Shown here in pieces: positions 1-14,188 of a stretch of DNA of 64,000 nt; position 1 is the stretch's first letter, and every line of letters starts with the position of its first letter. Position numbers and translations under genes: made by a program. The notes beneath the pieces were generated by a model. The model was not told the DNA's origin. It worked only from the letters and a program-made list of their open reading frames with translations, and did no database searches. The stretch spans positions 124,001-188,000 of the forward strand of contig NZ_AHBZ03000014.1 in the NCBI RefSeq assembly GCF_000238375.3. The letters are read 5' to 3'. This DNA comes from Pseudoalteromonas citrea (GTDB lineage: Bacteria > Pseudomonadota > Gammaproteobacteria > Enterobacterales > Alteromonadaceae).

Positions 1-508
1 TTTCTTCATTTTGAATATCATTAGGCTCATCGTTCATCTCTTCATGATCATCATTTTCTGAATCATCATCATCCGATTTCGCAATACCATGAGAAATAAA
101 ATTAACGATATCGAGGCGACTGACATCACTCTTTTTCAATAAATAAACAGCCTGACTTTCTTGTTCTGAAAAAATAGCAACCAGCACATTTACACCCGTT
201 ACTTCACTGCGCCCTGATGATTGCACATGAAACACTGCGCGTTGTAAAACACGCTGAAAGCCAAGTGTAGGCTGGGTTTCTCTGTCTTCTTCTAAATCGG
301 GTAAGACCGGCGTAGTCTCATCAATAAACTCTGAAAGCTCACGCTTTAGTGTCTCTGTATTTACGCCACAGGCGCCTAACGCTTCTCCTGCTGACGGGTT
401 ATCTATTAACGCCAGAAGCAAGTGCTCTACCGTCATAAATTCATGACGACGAGTACGCGCTTCTCGAAACGCGGCGTTTAAGGTAATTTCTAGATCTTTG
501 TTTAGCAT
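1..508 (-). CDS. clpA: ATP-dependent Clp protease ATP-binding subunit ClpA (5' part only)
   Basis: ClpA is the AAA+ unfoldase that feeds substrates to ClpP. The window holds about 169 N-terminal residues; the gene runs off the left edge. I read the start as the ATG whose A is base 508, giving a protein beginning MLNKDLEITLNAAFREAR. This is the ClpA N-domain, the docking surface for ClpS, followed by an acidic Asp/Glu-rich linker (HGIAKSDDDDSENDDHEE) that normally precedes the first AAA+ module. No Walker motifs are reached. clpS lies 29 bases upstream on the same strand, the usual clpS-clpA order. The assignment is firm. Confidence 0.95.
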   Translation of the reverse strand, partial: MLNKDLEITLNAAFREARTRRHEFMTVEHLLLALIDNPSAGEALGACGVNTETLKRELSEFIDETTPVLPDLEEDRETQPTLGFQRVLQRAVFHVQSSGRSEVTGVNVLVAIFSEQESQAVYLLKKSDVSRLDIVNFISHGIAKSDDDDSENDDHEEMNDEPNDIQNEE

Positions 509-537
509 TGGCAACCCCCAAACGAGAATTAAAAAGG

Positions 538-855
538 TTATTCTTGCTCACAACTACATAGCAACGGATGCTCATTGTCGCGGGCATAACGATTGACCTG
601 CTCAGCTTTAGTGTGCGCTATATCGGCAGGATATATTCCACATACAGCCTTCCCTTCGTGATGTATTTTAAGCATCACATCAGTTGCTCTTTCGCTATCC
701 ATATTAAAAAACGTCATTAAAATTTCAATTACAAAATCCATCGGAGTGTAATCGTCATTATTTACAACGACCTTGTACTTACGTGGAGGGCTAAGCTTTT
801 GCTTTTCACTTTCACGTACCGTGTCTATAACACCTGAATCTTTTGTCCCACTCAT
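538..855 (-). CDS. clpS: ATP-dependent Clp protease adaptor ClpS
   Basis: ClpS is the N-recognin of the N-end rule pathway: it binds N-terminal Leu, Phe, Tyr or Trp of substrates and hands them to ClpAP. The 105-residue length is typical. Hallmarks are visible: [13 protein letters not shown] (about residues 30-42) carries the Asn and Asp residues that bind the substrate amino group, and [13 protein letters not shown] (about 63-75) includes the conserved His. The N-terminal 25 residues are the usual flexible tail that engages the ClpA pore. It sits directly upstream of clpA and divergently from cspD, so the 856-1060 gap holds both promoters. Confidence 0.97.
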   Translation of the reverse strand: MSGTKDSGVIDTVRESEKQKLSPPRKYKVVVNNDDYTPMDFVIEILMTFFNMDSERATDVMLKIHHEGKAVCGIYPADIAHTKAEQVNRYARDNEHPLLCSCEQE

Positions 856-1060
856 AATTAAATATAGTCTTGTCTTGGTAACTCAAGCAAACTTGAATTA
901 AAAAATAAATAAAATGTTAAAAAAAAGAGTAAATAACTTGACTGACTGCTTATATAAACTACAGTCCTATTAGATTGCTCTATATGGGCAGTCTAGCAAA
1001 TTATAAAGTTTAGATTAACTAATTAACTAGATTTAGTCACTTATAGAAGGATGTAGAAGT

Positions 1061-1279
1061 ATGGCTTGCGGAAAAGTCAAGTGGTTCAACAACGCCAAAG
1101 GGTTTGGTTTCATCGTAGAAGACGGCAGTGAGGAAGATATCTTCGCCCATTACTCAACGATTGTAATGGATGGATACAAAACACTTAAAGCTGGTCAAGG
1201 TGTAACATTCGAGCTGCAAGAAGGCCCGAAAGGGTTACACGCTACAAATATCGCGCCCAGCGGTGAGCTGTTAGTGTAA
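1061..1279 (+). CDS. cspD: cold shock-like protein CspD
   Basis: A 72-residue single cold-shock domain. RNP1 is KGFGFI (residues 13-18) and RNP2 is DIFAHY (26-31); both are the aromatic nucleic-acid-binding strands. The start MACGKVKWFN, the context next to clpS/clpA and the extra C-terminal residues (ATNIAPSGELLV) fit CspD rather than CspA. In enterobacteria CspD is made in stationary phase and inhibits replication, and its level is controlled by proteolysis; that role is known for the family and not shown here. AAGGATGTAGAAGT upstream provides the ribosome binding site. The long AT-rich leader is typical of csp genes. Confidence 0.93.
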   Translation: MACGKVKWFNNAKGFGFIVEDGSEEDIFAHYSTIVMDGYKTLKAGQGVTFELQEGPKGLHATNIAPSGELLV

Positions 1280-1297
1280 AGCAGTGATGACTATTCA

Positions 1298-1323
1298 AAG
1301 CGAGTCGCATTTGCTACTCGCTT
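1298..1323 (+). terminator. possible terminator after cspD
   Basis: Inverted repeat AAGCGAGT (1298-1305) and ACTCGCTT (1316-1323) with a 10-base loop, 18 bases after the cspD stop. It is followed by a pyrimidine-rich stretch rather than a clean T run, so termination is plausible but not certain. Confidence 0.5.
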
Positions 1324-1529
1324 CATTCCTATTTCCCCTTATATTTTTTCATTCTTTAACTTTAATTTTTTGAATTAGCCCCAATATGTAATGATTGATA
1401 CAATTGCTACGTCTATTAGGTAGGTTAGATATTATTATTTACGATTAGTAAAAATATCTAACAAACTTGCTATACCCTATTGCCTTAGGCAACATAGCGT
1501 TCCCTTTGCATTGTTGAATGGCTTTTTAG

Positions 1530-3776
<2,247 letters not shown>

Positions 3777-3793
3777 TCGTTAACGAGTCATTT

Positions 3794-3822
3794 AAAAGGG
3801 TAGCTTTAGCTACCCTTTTTTC
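3794..3822 (+). terminator. Rho-independent terminator of icd
   Basis: Stem GGGTAGC / GCTACCC with loop TTTA, extended by an A run on the left and T run on the right (AAAA...TTTTTTT), 18 bases after the icd stop. Textbook intrinsic terminator; the flanking A and T runs could let it act in both directions. Confidence 0.9.
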
Positions 3823-3970
3823 TCTTCGCCCTGCTACATAAACACCTAACGCATTGATTAACCATAAACCTATCACAAAACCAGTTCATTTATTAAACAC
3901 ACACAGTATAAGCCTATATAAGCCCATGAATCAGTAAGCCGTCGCCTTCATAAAATGTGAGCACAACGTA

Positions 3971-4654
3971 ATGACAGTTGCTATAATCCAGCCTTATATT
4001 TATGCACTCGGGTACAACATGGTATACAAAGCAAAATCGTCATCTCGGCATACTTCAAAACAGTCAAAACCCAGTCATAGAAAGTCAACAAAACCCAAAG
4101 TTGCACCAGAAGACGTCAAAATTGTTTTATTCAATAAGCCATTTGATGTGCTATGTCAGTTCACCGATGATCAAAACCGAGAAACACTGGCACAGTATGT
4201 AAAAGAAAAAGACGTTTATGCTGCAGGTAGACTTGATAGAGACAGTGAAGGGTTATTACTGCTAACGAATTGCGGTAAATTACAGCATACATTGACAGAT
4301 CCTAGTAAAAAAACCGATAAAACCTATTGGGTTCAAGTTGAAGGAGTGCCTGAGCAAAAAAGTCTTGATGCGTTATGCTCAGGTGTTGAACTCAAAGATG
4401 GCTTAACACGCCCTGCAAAAGTTAAAATCATTGCTGAACCAAATATTTGGCCACGTAACCCGCCAATACGCGAACGCGCTAATATTCCTACCACATGGTT
4501 GAGTGTGACAATCAATGAGGGGAAAAATAGGCAAGTCAGAAGAATGACCGCCCATATTGGCCACCCTACACTGCGATTAATACGCTACAAAATTGGCAAA
4601 TATTCGCTCGACGGGCTAGAAAACGGACAATATAAAGTGATAAGTCGCCGATGA
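3971..4654 (+). CDS. rluE: 23S rRNA pseudouridine synthase, RluE type (RsuA/RluB/E/F family)
   Basis: Isomerises a uridine of 23S rRNA (U2457 in E. coli) to pseudouridine. The catalytic motif [15 protein letters not shown] (about residues 80-94) carries the nucleophilic Asp, and KPFDVLCQF and [22 protein letters not shown] are typical of the RsuA/RluE branch. No S4 RNA-binding domain is present, which fits RluE better than RluB or RluF. The N-terminal 40 residues are basic and Ser/Lys-rich. A second in-frame ATG at 4019 (residue 17) could be the true start, because the first 16 residues look unlike the family. Monocistronic, just before mnmA. Confidence 0.87.
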   Translation: MTVAIIQPYIYALGYNMVYKAKSSSRHTSKQSKPSHRKSTKPKVAPEDVKIVLFNKPFDVLCQFTDDQNRETLAQYVKEKDVYAAGRLDRDSEGLLLLTNCGKLQHTLTDPSKKTDKTYWVQVEGVPEQKSLDALCSGVELKDGLTRPAKVKIIAEPNIWPRNPPIRERANIPTTWLSVTINEGKNRQVRRMTAHIGHPTLRLIRYKIGKYSLDGLENGQYKVISRR

Positions 4655-4736
4655 CTTTGATCTCGACTTTTAGCCACCCGCATTTGCATGCTATAATCAC
4701 GGCCTTTCAAAATCACATAGATTTACAGCAAAAATT

Positions 4737-5836
4737 ATGAGCGATAATAGTCACATTAAAGTCATCGTTGGTATGTCCGGCGGTGTTGATTCTTCAGTTT
4801 CAGCTTACCTTTTAAAAGAACAAGGGTATCAAGTTGAAGGCCTGTTCATGAAAAACTGGGAAGAAGATGACAATGATGAATATTGCGCTGCTGCCGAAGA
4901 TCTAAAAGACGCGCAAGCTGTCTGCGATAAACTCGGTATCGAGCTTCATACGGTAAATTTTGCCGCAGAATATTGGGATAACGTATTTGAATACTTCCTC
5001 GAGGAGTATAAAGCGGGCCGCACGCCAAATCCCGATATTATGTGTAACAAAGAAATTAAATTTAAAGCATTTTTAGAATTCGCAGCACAAGCACTAGGTG
5101 CTGATTACATCGCGACCGGTCACTATGTACAACGCGAAGAACGTGATGGTAAATTTGTTATGCGTCGCGGGCTGGATGACAATAAAGATCAAAGCTATTT
5201 CTTATACACGTTAAGTCATGAACATATCGCACAAACGCTCTTCCCCGTTGGCGAAATCGAAAAACCAGAAGTACGCCGTATTGCTGAAGAGCAAGACTTA
5301 ATCACCCATGATAAAAAAGACAGTACAGGAATTTGCTTCATCGGTGAACGCAAATTCAAAGACTTTTTACAAAAGTTCTTACCGGCGCAACCTGGCAAAA
5401 TTGAAGATACTGACGGTTTAGAAGTCGGCGATCATGAAGGCCTCATGTACCACACTCTAGGCCAACGCAAAGGCTTATTAATTGGTGGTATGAAAGAGGG
5501 CAATGGAGAGCCTTGGTACGTTGTAGACAAAGATATTGCACGCAATGTATTAGTTGTTGGCCAAGGTAAAGACCACCCTCGCCTATTTAGTAATGGCTTA
5601 AATGCTGACCAATTGCATTGGGTTGACCGCACAGGTCCTCAAGGCACATTACGGTGTACCGTTAAAACCCGCTATCGTCAAACGGATATAGCCTGTACGT
5701 TGCTGGTAGGTCAAGACGGACTTGCTCGGGTATTATTCGATGAGCCACAAAAAGCCGTAACACCAGGGCAATCTGCCGTATTTTATTTAAATGATGTCTG
5801 TTTAGGCGGCGGTATTATTGACTCGGTGATCAAGTA

Positions 5837-5837
<1 letters not shown>
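4737..5837 (+). CDS. mnmA: tRNA-specific 2-thiouridylase MnmA
   Basis: Thiolates position 2 of the wobble uridine (U34) in tRNA-Lys, -Glu and -Gln, using ATP and sulfur relayed from IscS via Tus proteins. The PP-loop ATPase motif GMSGGVDSS is at residues 12-20; the two catalytic cysteines are Cys103 ([12 protein letters not shown]) and Cys200 ([11 protein letters not shown]). At 366 residues it is full length. Its stop codon overlaps the start of hflD (TAATG), the usual mnmA-hflD pairing in gammaproteobacteria, so the two are translationally coupled. Confidence 0.97.
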
Positions 5838-7844
<2,007 letters not shown>

Positions 7845-7865
7845 CTCGCTCGTAAATTAAATTTT

Positions 7866-7897
7866 AAAGCGAAAGAGTTTCTCTTTCGCTTTTTTTA
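7866..7897 (+). terminator. Rho-independent terminator of purB
   Basis: Perfect 12-base stem AAAGCGAAAGAG / CTCTTTCGCTTT with loop TTT and a following T run, 21 bases after the purB stop. It ends only about 10 bases before the roxA start, so some readthrough into roxA is possible. Confidence 0.92.
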
Positions 7898-7907
7898 TGG
7901 AAAAACC

Positions 7908-9062
7908 ATGTACGAATTGACAATAAATCAACTGAGCCATGCTGAGTTTCTCTCACAATATTGGCAAAAACGCCCTTTACTGATCAAAGGTGGCTTTAGC
8001 GAATTTGAAGACCCTATTGAGCCTGAAGAGCTCGCAGGGCTTGCAATGGAAGAGAGCATAGAGTCACGTTTAATCACTAATCATAATAGCGATTGGCAAT
8101 CGTACCATGGTCCATTTGAAGATTTTAGTAAACTCACAGAACAACACAGTACGCTACTGGTTCAAGCCGTTGATCACTGGCACCCTATCGCAGCGCAACT
8201 ACTCGAGCCATTTAGATTCATACCAAATTGGCGCATTGATGATTTAATGGTGAGCTATTCGACACCCCATGGTGGTGTCGGGCCGCACTTAGATCAATAT
8301 GACGTATTTATTATTCAAGGCCAAGGTAAGCGCCATTGGCGTGTGGGTTTACCTGATGCAAATCTAAAACAATTTGCGCAAAATAAAAGCTTACTTCAAG
8401 TAGAGCAATTTGATGCTGAAATTGATGCCATACTAGAACCCGGCGACATTTTATATATACCACCAGGCTGCCCACATGAAGGTTATGCAGTAGAAAATGC
8501 TCTTAACTACTCAGTTGGATTCAGAGCCCCAGATCAAAAAGACTTTTTATCTGGTTTTGCTGATCACTTGATTGATTCTGAAGGTGGTAAAACACGCTAC
8601 TGCGACCCTATGTTATCTATTCGTGAGTCAAAAGGCCAATTAACGTCTACGGAAGTGAACGATATTCAAAGACTTATGCAGGATGCGCTCAGCGACCCTG
8701 AGCAGTTAAAACACTGGTTAGGGACTATGCTCAGTCAACCCAAACATGATATGGATCTGGCACCACTTGCCCCCCCACTTTTGCATACAGAACTCGCAAA
8801 TTACATAACAACAAATGATATAATTGAACGTGCGGGCGGTGTCCGTACAATTTACCAAGTATTGACAGACTCGATCGTATTAAGTGTTAACGGGGATAAT
8901 TATTCACTTGCAACAAAACACTTAGAGTCCATTAAATTACTGACTGATTTACCTCACTTTTCAGGCTCTGAAATAGAAGATTCATTAAATTGTATTGAAT
9001 TTGCACAAATGTTAACTAGACTAATCAATGAAGGAACGTATTTCTTACAAGAAGATGACTGA
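7908..9062 (+). CDS. roxA: 50S ribosomal protein L16 3-hydroxylase (JmjC/cupin oxygenase RoxA)
   Basis: An Fe(II)/2-oxoglutarate-dependent oxygenase that hydroxylates an arginine of ribosomal protein L16 (E. coli YcfD/RoxA). The iron triad is visible: His127 and Asp129 in VGPHLDQYDVF, and His190 in PPGCPHEGYAVENAL. The N-terminal part is the cupin (residues 1-215), followed by a helical dimerisation region and a winged-helix-like C terminus, total 384 residues as expected. The position directly after purB is common in this order. Confidence 0.92.
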   Translation: MYELTINQLSHAEFLSQYWQKRPLLIKGGFSEFEDPIEPEELAGLAMEESIESRLITNHNSDWQSYHGPFEDFSKLTEQHSTLLVQAVDHWHPIAAQLLEPFRFIPNWRIDDLMVSYSTPHGGVGPHLDQYDVFIIQGQGKRHWRVGLPDANLKQFAQNKSLLQVEQFDAEIDAILEPGDILYIPPGCPHEGYAVENALNYSVGFRAPDQKDFLSGFADHLIDSEGGKTRYCDPMLSIRESKGQLTSTEVNDIQRLMQDALSDPEQLKHWLGTMLSQPKHDMDLAPLAPPLLHTELANYITTNDIIERAGGVRTIYQVLTDSIVLSVNGDNYSLATKHLESIKLLTDLPHFSGSEIEDSLNCIEFAQMLTRLINEGTYFLQEDD

Positions 9063-9201
9063 TCTCGTAGTACCTTGTTGTATGCAGATCAAAGGTTTCT
9101 CCTGCTTTTAAGTTTAGTTTACCTACAGCTGAGGGTAAACGTAGCTGTTCGCACTTAATAAGCAGGCCAAAGCCGTTGTTTTTGTACTTTGCGGAGGAAT
9201 C

Positions 9202-9660
9202 ATGATTTATCACGTCGACAGAGTCAATTGGTACCAAACCCAAAAACAATTAAAGCAAATAAGAGAGCGTGTCTTTGTCTATGAATTTCATATGCCAATG
9301 GAAGTTGAATTTGATGGATTAGACTCACATTCAGAGCATGTTCTGATTAGTGATGAACAACACGAACCAGTAGGCACAGGTCGATTGTGCCCAGACGGCT
9401 TAATTAGTCGAATAGCCTTACTTAAAGCGCATAGGAACCGCTCAGCCTATAGTTCATTATTAAATTATCTTGTCCACCTAGCTAAGGAAAGAGGGCTAAA
9501 CGATATATTCGTCAATTGTGTATTGCAAGAAGTCCCCAGTTTTGTTGAAAACGGTTTTTTAAAGCAAGGTTGTGTGTTTATGGAGGCAGGGATCCCAAGG
9601 CAAAAGCTCAAGTGCCCTATCTCCTCATTTAAAACAGATCCGTTTACGATGCTTCATTAG
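9202..9660 (+). CDS. GNAT family N-acetyltransferase
   Basis: A 152-residue protein with a GCN5-related acetyltransferase layout: RERVFVYEFHMPMEVEFDG (strand 1-helix 1), HVLISDEQHEPVGTGRL (strands 2-3), a short version of the acetyl-CoA loop region (ISRIALLKAHRNRSAYSSLL, about residues 71-90) and an ENGFLKQGCVFMEAGIPRQKLK C-terminal strand pair typical of ElaA/predicted GNATs. Substrate unknown. GGAGGAATC precedes the ATG, a very strong ribosome binding site. The last 17 bases overlap the end of the convergent gene at 9644-10081. Confidence 0.82.
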   Translation: MIYHVDRVNWYQTQKQLKQIRERVFVYEFHMPMEVEFDGLDSHSEHVLISDEQHEPVGTGRLCPDGLISRIALLKAHRNRSAYSSLLNYLVHLAKERGLNDIFVNCVLQEVPSFVENGFLKQGCVFMEAGIPRQKLKCPISSFKTDPFTMLH

Positions 9661-10081
9661 CCCATAACTGATCATTTTCTGCTATATCGTACAATCCATG
9701 GGCACGATTTATTAATAAGTTTGCAAATTGAGCTTGAGACTGGTCTTGCCCAGCATTTGCTAGAATAGCATCTGCTTTTAATTGCCATTGGTAAGAGAAG
9801 TGTTTGATCGCTGCACGTGCACTGGTAGCCGCAACCACCTCAACATGATCGGTTGGTAATTGACCAGTGATCACCCAGTAAGTTTTACCGTTTTGAGCCT
9901 TCATTTTCCATACCGCACACAAAGGCGCTAAGAACCGACTATCTTTATCAATCACTGCGTTTGGAATAATACCTTTTTCGGCTAAATGCTTTTGGGCGTT
10001 TTCAAAACATTCTCTTTGCCATTTTATATCTTGTTGTTGTTTTTGCTCTTCTGTTAATTCAGGTTGCTGTTGCTCACTCAT
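9644..10081 (-). CDS. conserved cytosolic protein, DUF4826-like
   Basis: A 145-residue soluble protein with a Gln/Glu-rich N terminus and a core GKTYWVITGQLPTDHVEVV...ARAAIKHFSYQWQLKADAIL that I recognise as a conserved gammaproteobacterial family of unknown function (DUF4826 is my best guess from memory). No membrane segment, signal or catalytic motif is visible. Convergent with the GNAT gene, overlapping it by 17 bases; no obvious operon partner. Function cannot be assigned. Confidence 0.75.
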   Translation of the reverse strand: MSEQQQPELTEEQKQQQDIKWQRECFENAQKHLAEKGIIPNAVIDKDSRFLAPLCAVWKMKAQNGKTYWVITGQLPTDHVEVVAATSARAAIKHFSYQWQLKADAILANAGQDQSQAQFANLLINRAHGLYDIAENDQLWANEAS

Positions 10082-10240
10082 ACTTTTATTTCTCGTGACT
10101 TTTTTAATGGCATTAATGTAAGGGTTTGATCAGTTACTTGCAACCAAAACGCAACCAAATATTTTTTACTTAATTTCATTTTGCACAATTTTCATACTTT
10201 ACTAGGCTTGTAGGTGATGTTAATACTTTCGGCCTGAATA

Positions 10241-11374
10241 ATGTCAAAGCCCTATATGATGTACTTTGCGAGTCATGTAACAATAGTACTGTTACTACTT
10301 TCGCTTGCCGAAATAAGTGTATTAACATGGATAATTATTGTTGCTTTATTAATATCGGACATTTATTTAGTCACGATTACCAAAAAGGTCAACGTACTAC
10401 ACAGTCATAATAAAAAAGCTCATACACCAGAGGGCTCCACGTCTAGCGATTTGGCCTGTTTGGAACAGTTGAGTAAAGTTATAATTCCTCAGATTGTTGA
10501 ACAAATCTCTTCTGCCCGAGAGCAAACTAATCACGCAGTTGTAAGAATGTCTGGTGAATTCTCAGAGGTTGTCAAAGATATAACCATGCGGCTAGAACAA
10601 TCAGACGCATGTGGCTCAGAGAAACTCAATACCATTTTTGAACAAAAGCGTGACAAGTTGCTCCAAGTGCTCAGTTCAATTCATGAAGCTAACCACTCTC
10701 AAGAATCTATTACGACTACCATAGAAGAGTTAGTTATTAAAAGTGAGGCACTACAGGCTATGTCTATTGACGTGTCTAAAATTGCCGACCAAACAAACCT
10801 ACTCGCACTCAACGCATCCATTGAAGCTGCGCGTGCTGGCGAAAATGGCAGAGGTTTTGCGGTTGTTGCTGATGAAGTAAGAACACTTGCCAATACCAGT
10901 GGCCAAACCGGTGTGAAAATAGGTGAACTCATCGCCGCAGTCACGCAAGAGCTTCAAGCATCAATGGCACTAATGAAACAAGATCTCGTGCGAAAAGATG
11001 AGGCACAAGGTCGCTACGAACATGAAATAAATACCATTATTGACCAATCACTCAGTCTTGCTACAGAGATCACCAACGATGGACAAGCGTTTCATCAATC
11101 AAGTATTGACATAAAACAGGTGCTATCTGAAATATTAGTTGATTTACAATTTCAAGACCGAGTTGATCAAATCCAAAACAGCGTCATGTTAGCACTCTCC
11201 ACCATGACCGACGAACTAAATAACTTCATTGCAGAACGTAAGCTCAACCATAATGCCGAGTTTAATCATCAGCGAGTCAGCGATGAACTACTTAAAACTG
11301 CAGCAACCAATGAACAAAGAGCCATACTGTCGAAAGATCGAGAACAAAGAGTCGACGACATAACTTTTTTATGA
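10241..11374 (+). CDS. methyl-accepting chemotaxis protein, membrane-anchored without periplasmic sensor
   Basis: First gene of the chemosensory operon. The N terminus has two closely spaced hydrophobic segments (about residues 8-22 and 27-46) with essentially no periplasmic loop. A long coiled coil follows, with the invariant hairpin tip [37 protein letters not shown] (about 180-216) that contacts CheA and CheW. After the tip the C terminus contains [15 protein letters not shown], seen in MCPs of the unusual, often cytoplasmic-sensing type. Without a ligand domain it may sense membrane or cytoplasmic state. Nine bases separate it from cheY. The ribosome binding site before 10241 is weak. Confidence 0.88.
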   Translation: MSKPYMMYFASHVTIVLLLLSLAEISVLTWIIIVALLISDIYLVTITKKVNVLHSHNKKAHTPEGSTSSDLACLEQLSKVIIPQIVEQISSAREQTNHAVVRMSGEFSEVVKDITMRLEQSDACGSEKLNTIFEQKRDKLLQVLSSIHEANHSQESITTTIEELVIKSEALQAMSIDVSKIADQTNLLALNASIEAARAGENGRGFAVVADEVRTLANTSGQTGVKIGELIAAVTQELQASMALMKQDLVRKDEAQGRYEHEINTIIDQSLSLATEITNDGQAFHQSSIDIKQVLSEILVDLQFQDRVDQIQNSVMLALSTMTDELNNFIAERKLNHNAEFNHQRVSDELLKTAATNEQRAILSKDREQRVDDITFL

Positions 11375-11383
11375 GGAATTTAA

Positions 11384-11752
11384 ATGAGTAAAACAATTTT
11401 GATTGTAGATGACTCTGACTCCCTTCGACAGGTCGTAAATATCGCCCTAACTGGTGCGGGATATACTGTCATTGAAGGGCGAGATGGCAAAGATGCGCTA
11501 GCTAAGCTCAACGGCACTAAAATTCATTTGATCATCAGTGATGTCAACATGCCAAATATGAATGGTATTGAATTTGTTAAGCAAGCAAAGCAGTTGCCAC
11601 AATATAAGTTTACGCCAGTGGTCATGCTGACTACTGAAAACCAGCAACATATGATGGAGGAAGGTAAAAAAGCCGGCGCTAAAGCCTGGATGGTGAAACC
11701 TTTTAAACCTGCACAAATGTTGCAGGCCGTTGCAAAGCTATTAAGTATGTAG
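11384..11752 (+). CDS. cheY: chemotaxis response regulator CheY-like
   Basis: Single receiver domain, 122 residues. The acidic pocket is Asp9/Asp10 (ILIVDDSDS), the phosphoacceptor is Asp53 (LIISDVNMPNMNG), the switch Thr is in VVMLTTE and the invariant Lys is Lys105 (WMVKPFKP). Phosphorylated by the CheA encoded two genes downstream. The operon contains no flagellar motor genes, so the output target may not be FliM. GAGGAATTT gives a good ribosome binding site. Confidence 0.92.
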   Translation: MSKTILIVDDSDSLRQVVNIALTGAGYTVIEGRDGKDALAKLNGTKIHLIISDVNMPNMNGIEFVKQAKQLPQYKFTPVVMLTTENQQHMMEEGKKAGAKAWMVKPFKPAQMLQAVAKLLSM

Positions 11753-11760
11753 GCAAATGG

Positions 11761-12060
11761 ATGAGTGATAATGCAGGTTTTCAATTTCCTAACGAGCTGA
11801 CTATCTATGAAGTTGCCAATACCTACAGCGAGTTAAAACAGTACTTAACCGCGAATGAGGAGGTCTCATTTAACTTCAGCTATGTGAATGAAATTGACTC
11901 ATCAGGCCTGCAACTCACCCTTTGGGCCTTAGATCAATGTAGTAAAAATAATAAGACTATAAATACGATAACCCAAAGTGATTTGGTAAGGACTAAGTTT
12001 AGTCTGCTTGGTATATGCCTTGAAAGCCTATCAGATATAAGGTCAACACCATGTCAATAG
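11761..12060 (+). CDS. STAS domain protein (anti-sigma-factor-antagonist-like)
   Basis: A 99-residue STAS domain similar in layout to SpoIIAA/RsbV. The conserved phosphorylatable loop reads NEIDSSGLQLTLWALDQ (about residues 40-56), with Ser before Gly as in anti-anti-sigma factors. Small STAS proteins are regular members of certain chemosensory operons of Vibrio and Shewanella next to cheA, but their job there is not well understood. Its last 10 bases overlap the start of cheA, so the two are likely translationally coupled. Confidence 0.85.
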   Translation: MSDNAGFQFPNELTIYEVANTYSELKQYLTANEEVSFNFSYVNEIDSSGLQLTLWALDQCSKNNKTINTITQSDLVRTKFSLLGICLESLSDIRSTPCQ

Positions 12061-14168
12061 ACCTTTCTGCTGCGATTACAACCTTTGTTACTGAATCGAA
12101 AGAGTTACTCCAAGACATGGAGGATGGTTTACTAGAACTGGAGTCAGATCTCAGTAAAGAACAAAAGTCCGAGGTCATTAATAGTATTTTTAGAGCCATT
12201 CACACAATTAAAGGAAGTGCTGGCATTTTCGGTTTCAAAAATGTTGTCGACTTAACCCATATTATTGAAACCACGCTTGATGAAATTCGTCTAGGTGAAA
12301 TCATATTAGATAATAAATTAATTACCGCGTTGCTATCTAGCCGAGATGTCGTCGAAACTCTAGTAATTTTGTCTGCCCAAGAAACAGAAGTCGATCCCGC
12401 GACCTTACATAAAGCACAAGATCTACAAAACACCTTTAAAGAATATCTAGCACCAGAACCCCCTTCTCACCACCCTGATGCTCTTCAAAACAGGGAAAAC
12501 TTAGCGCAATCAGCCGGTAACACTCGCTGGCATATACTTTTCACCCCTAATGAAAATGTATATCGCGATGGCTTAGACCCTTTTGCATTTATTTTCTTCT
12601 TATCAAAAGAAGTTACAGAGTTACAAGTAGATACTTACACAGGAAGCTTAGAATCCACAGATGCATTCGACCCAGAAAGCAATTATTTAGCATTTCACCT
12701 ATGCTTTGATAGTGATAAAAGCGAGTCTGAGATTGCCGATATCTTTGACTTTATCAAAACTGAAGCCGTGCTTGGCATTTTCCCACCGAATGCAGCATTT
12801 GAACAGTTTAAAACAGCCTGTCATGAATTTAGCAATATAAACTACCTGATCGAAAAGATTAAAAAATGTCATAGCATTGAAACACATGTACTCGACGCGA
12901 TAGCGCAAAATAAAGCGACGATATCAGAGGCTATTCCCACCTCTGTAGAGCAAGACAAAAGTAAGCAACCACCGCCAAAACTACATCAGAGCAAAACACT
13001 GCGCGTTGAAGCACTCAAACTCGATAGGTTAATTGATCAAGTTGGTGAGATGGTGATAACGGGCGCCCGTACCAATCTGCTCGCCCATGAAACTGGGAAT
13101 GAAACCCTTATTGAAGCAATGGCGTTACTTGAACGACTTGTCGAAAATATTCGCGACAGTTCGTTAAAGCTGCGTATGGTCCAAATTGGTGAAACATTCA
13201 ATAAGTTTAAGCGTGTAGTGAGAGACATTTCCCAAGAGCTGGGAAAAGAAGTCGAATTGACAATTGAAGGGGCCGATACAGAATTGGATAAAACCTTTGT
13301 TGAAAAAGTCAGTGATCCTCTAATGCACATTATTAGAAATGCCATTGACCATGGCATTGAATCCCCACAAGAACGCATCATCAGTGGTAAACCTACAACA
13401 GGTAACTTAAAACTGCGTGCATATCACGATTCAGGATCTATCGTTATAGAAATTAGTGATGATGGCAAAGGTTTAAATAAAACCAAAATTCTTCAGCGTG
13501 CCATAGAAAAAGGTTTAGTGGCACAAGAGCACTCTTTACCAGAGAAAGAAATTAATTTACTCATTTTTGCACCTGGCTTTTCTACTGCAGATAGTGTCAC
13601 CAACATCTCTGGTCGGGGTGTTGGCATGGATGTAGTAAAGCGTAATATTGAAAGTTTGCGTGGCAGTGTTGAAGTTGAAAGTGAACCAGACAAGGGTTCA
13701 ACTATCTTGATCCGCTTACCATTAACGCTTTCAATTATTGATGGCTTTATGTTTTCAGTGCACAACGATAACTACGTAATACCCTTAGATACCGTTGTTG
13801 AATGCCTCGAACTACACGAAGTCGTTGCTGAGCAGGATATACAAGATAAAAGCTACATCAACTTACGAACAGAGGTCTTACCCTTTATTCGATTACGCTC
13901 GTTGTTTGGCGTGGAGGAACGTATTGCCCACACCAGAGAGTCATTGGTCATAGTGCAATTCGGTACATTACGTGCTGGGCTCGTTGTCGATTCTCTCAAA
14001 GGGGAGTTTCAAACGGTTGTTAAGCCGCTAGGGAGGCTCTTCGAAGGATTAAAGTGTATTAGTGGAGCCACAATATTAGGCAGTGGAGACGTCGCAATTA
14101 TTCTTGATGTGTCTGCTTTGATCAAATCAGCTATCGCCGTTTATGAAACGCTCGAGTTTAAGCAATAA
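12051..14168 (+). CDS. cheA: chemotaxis sensor histidine kinase CheA
   Basis: The 705-residue kinase of the array. Domains in order: Hpt (1-105) with phosphorylated His51 in FRAIHTIKGSAGIFGF; a central region (about 155-270, beginning WHILFTPNENVYRDGLDP) in place of the classical CheY-binding P2; a dimerisation helix pair from LRVEALKLDRLIDQVGEMVITGA (about 318); the ATPase with N box HIIRNAIDHGIE, G1 ISDDGKGLN and G2 FSTADSVTNISGRGVGMDVVK; and a C-terminal CheW-like SH3 domain. All kinase motifs look intact. It shares a 10-base overlap with the STAS gene. Confidence 0.95.
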   Translation: MSIDLSAAITTFVTESKELLQDMEDGLLELESDLSKEQKSEVINSIFRAIHTIKGSAGIFGFKNVVDLTHIIETTLDEIRLGEIILDNKLITALLSSRDVVETLVILSAQETEVDPATLHKAQDLQNTFKEYLAPEPPSHHPDALQNRENLAQSAGNTRWHILFTPNENVYRDGLDPFAFIFFLSKEVTELQVDTYTGSLESTDAFDPESNYLAFHLCFDSDKSESEIADIFDFIKTEAVLGIFPPNAAFEQFKTACHEFSNINYLIEKIKKCHSIETHVLDAIAQNKATISEAIPTSVEQDKSKQPPPKLHQSKTLRVEALKLDRLIDQVGEMVITGARTNLLAHETGNETLIEAMALLERLVENIRDSSLKLRMVQIGETFNKFKRVVRDISQELGKEVELTIEGADTELDKTFVEKVSDPLMHIIRNAIDHGIESPQERIISGKPTTGNLKLRAYHDSGSIVIEISDDGKGLNKTKILQRAIEKGLVAQEHSLPEKEINLLIFAPGFSTADSVTNISGRGVGMDVVKRNIESLRGSVEVESEPDKGSTILIRLPLTLSIIDGFMFSVHNDNYVIPLDTVVECLELHEVVAEQDIQDKSYINLRTEVLPFIRLRSLFGVEERIAHTRESLVIVQFGTLRAGLVVDSLKGEFQTVVKPLGRLFEGLKCISGATILGSGDVAIILDVSALIKSAIAVYETLEFKQ

Positions 14169-14188
14169 CATGTTATCGGAGATAAATC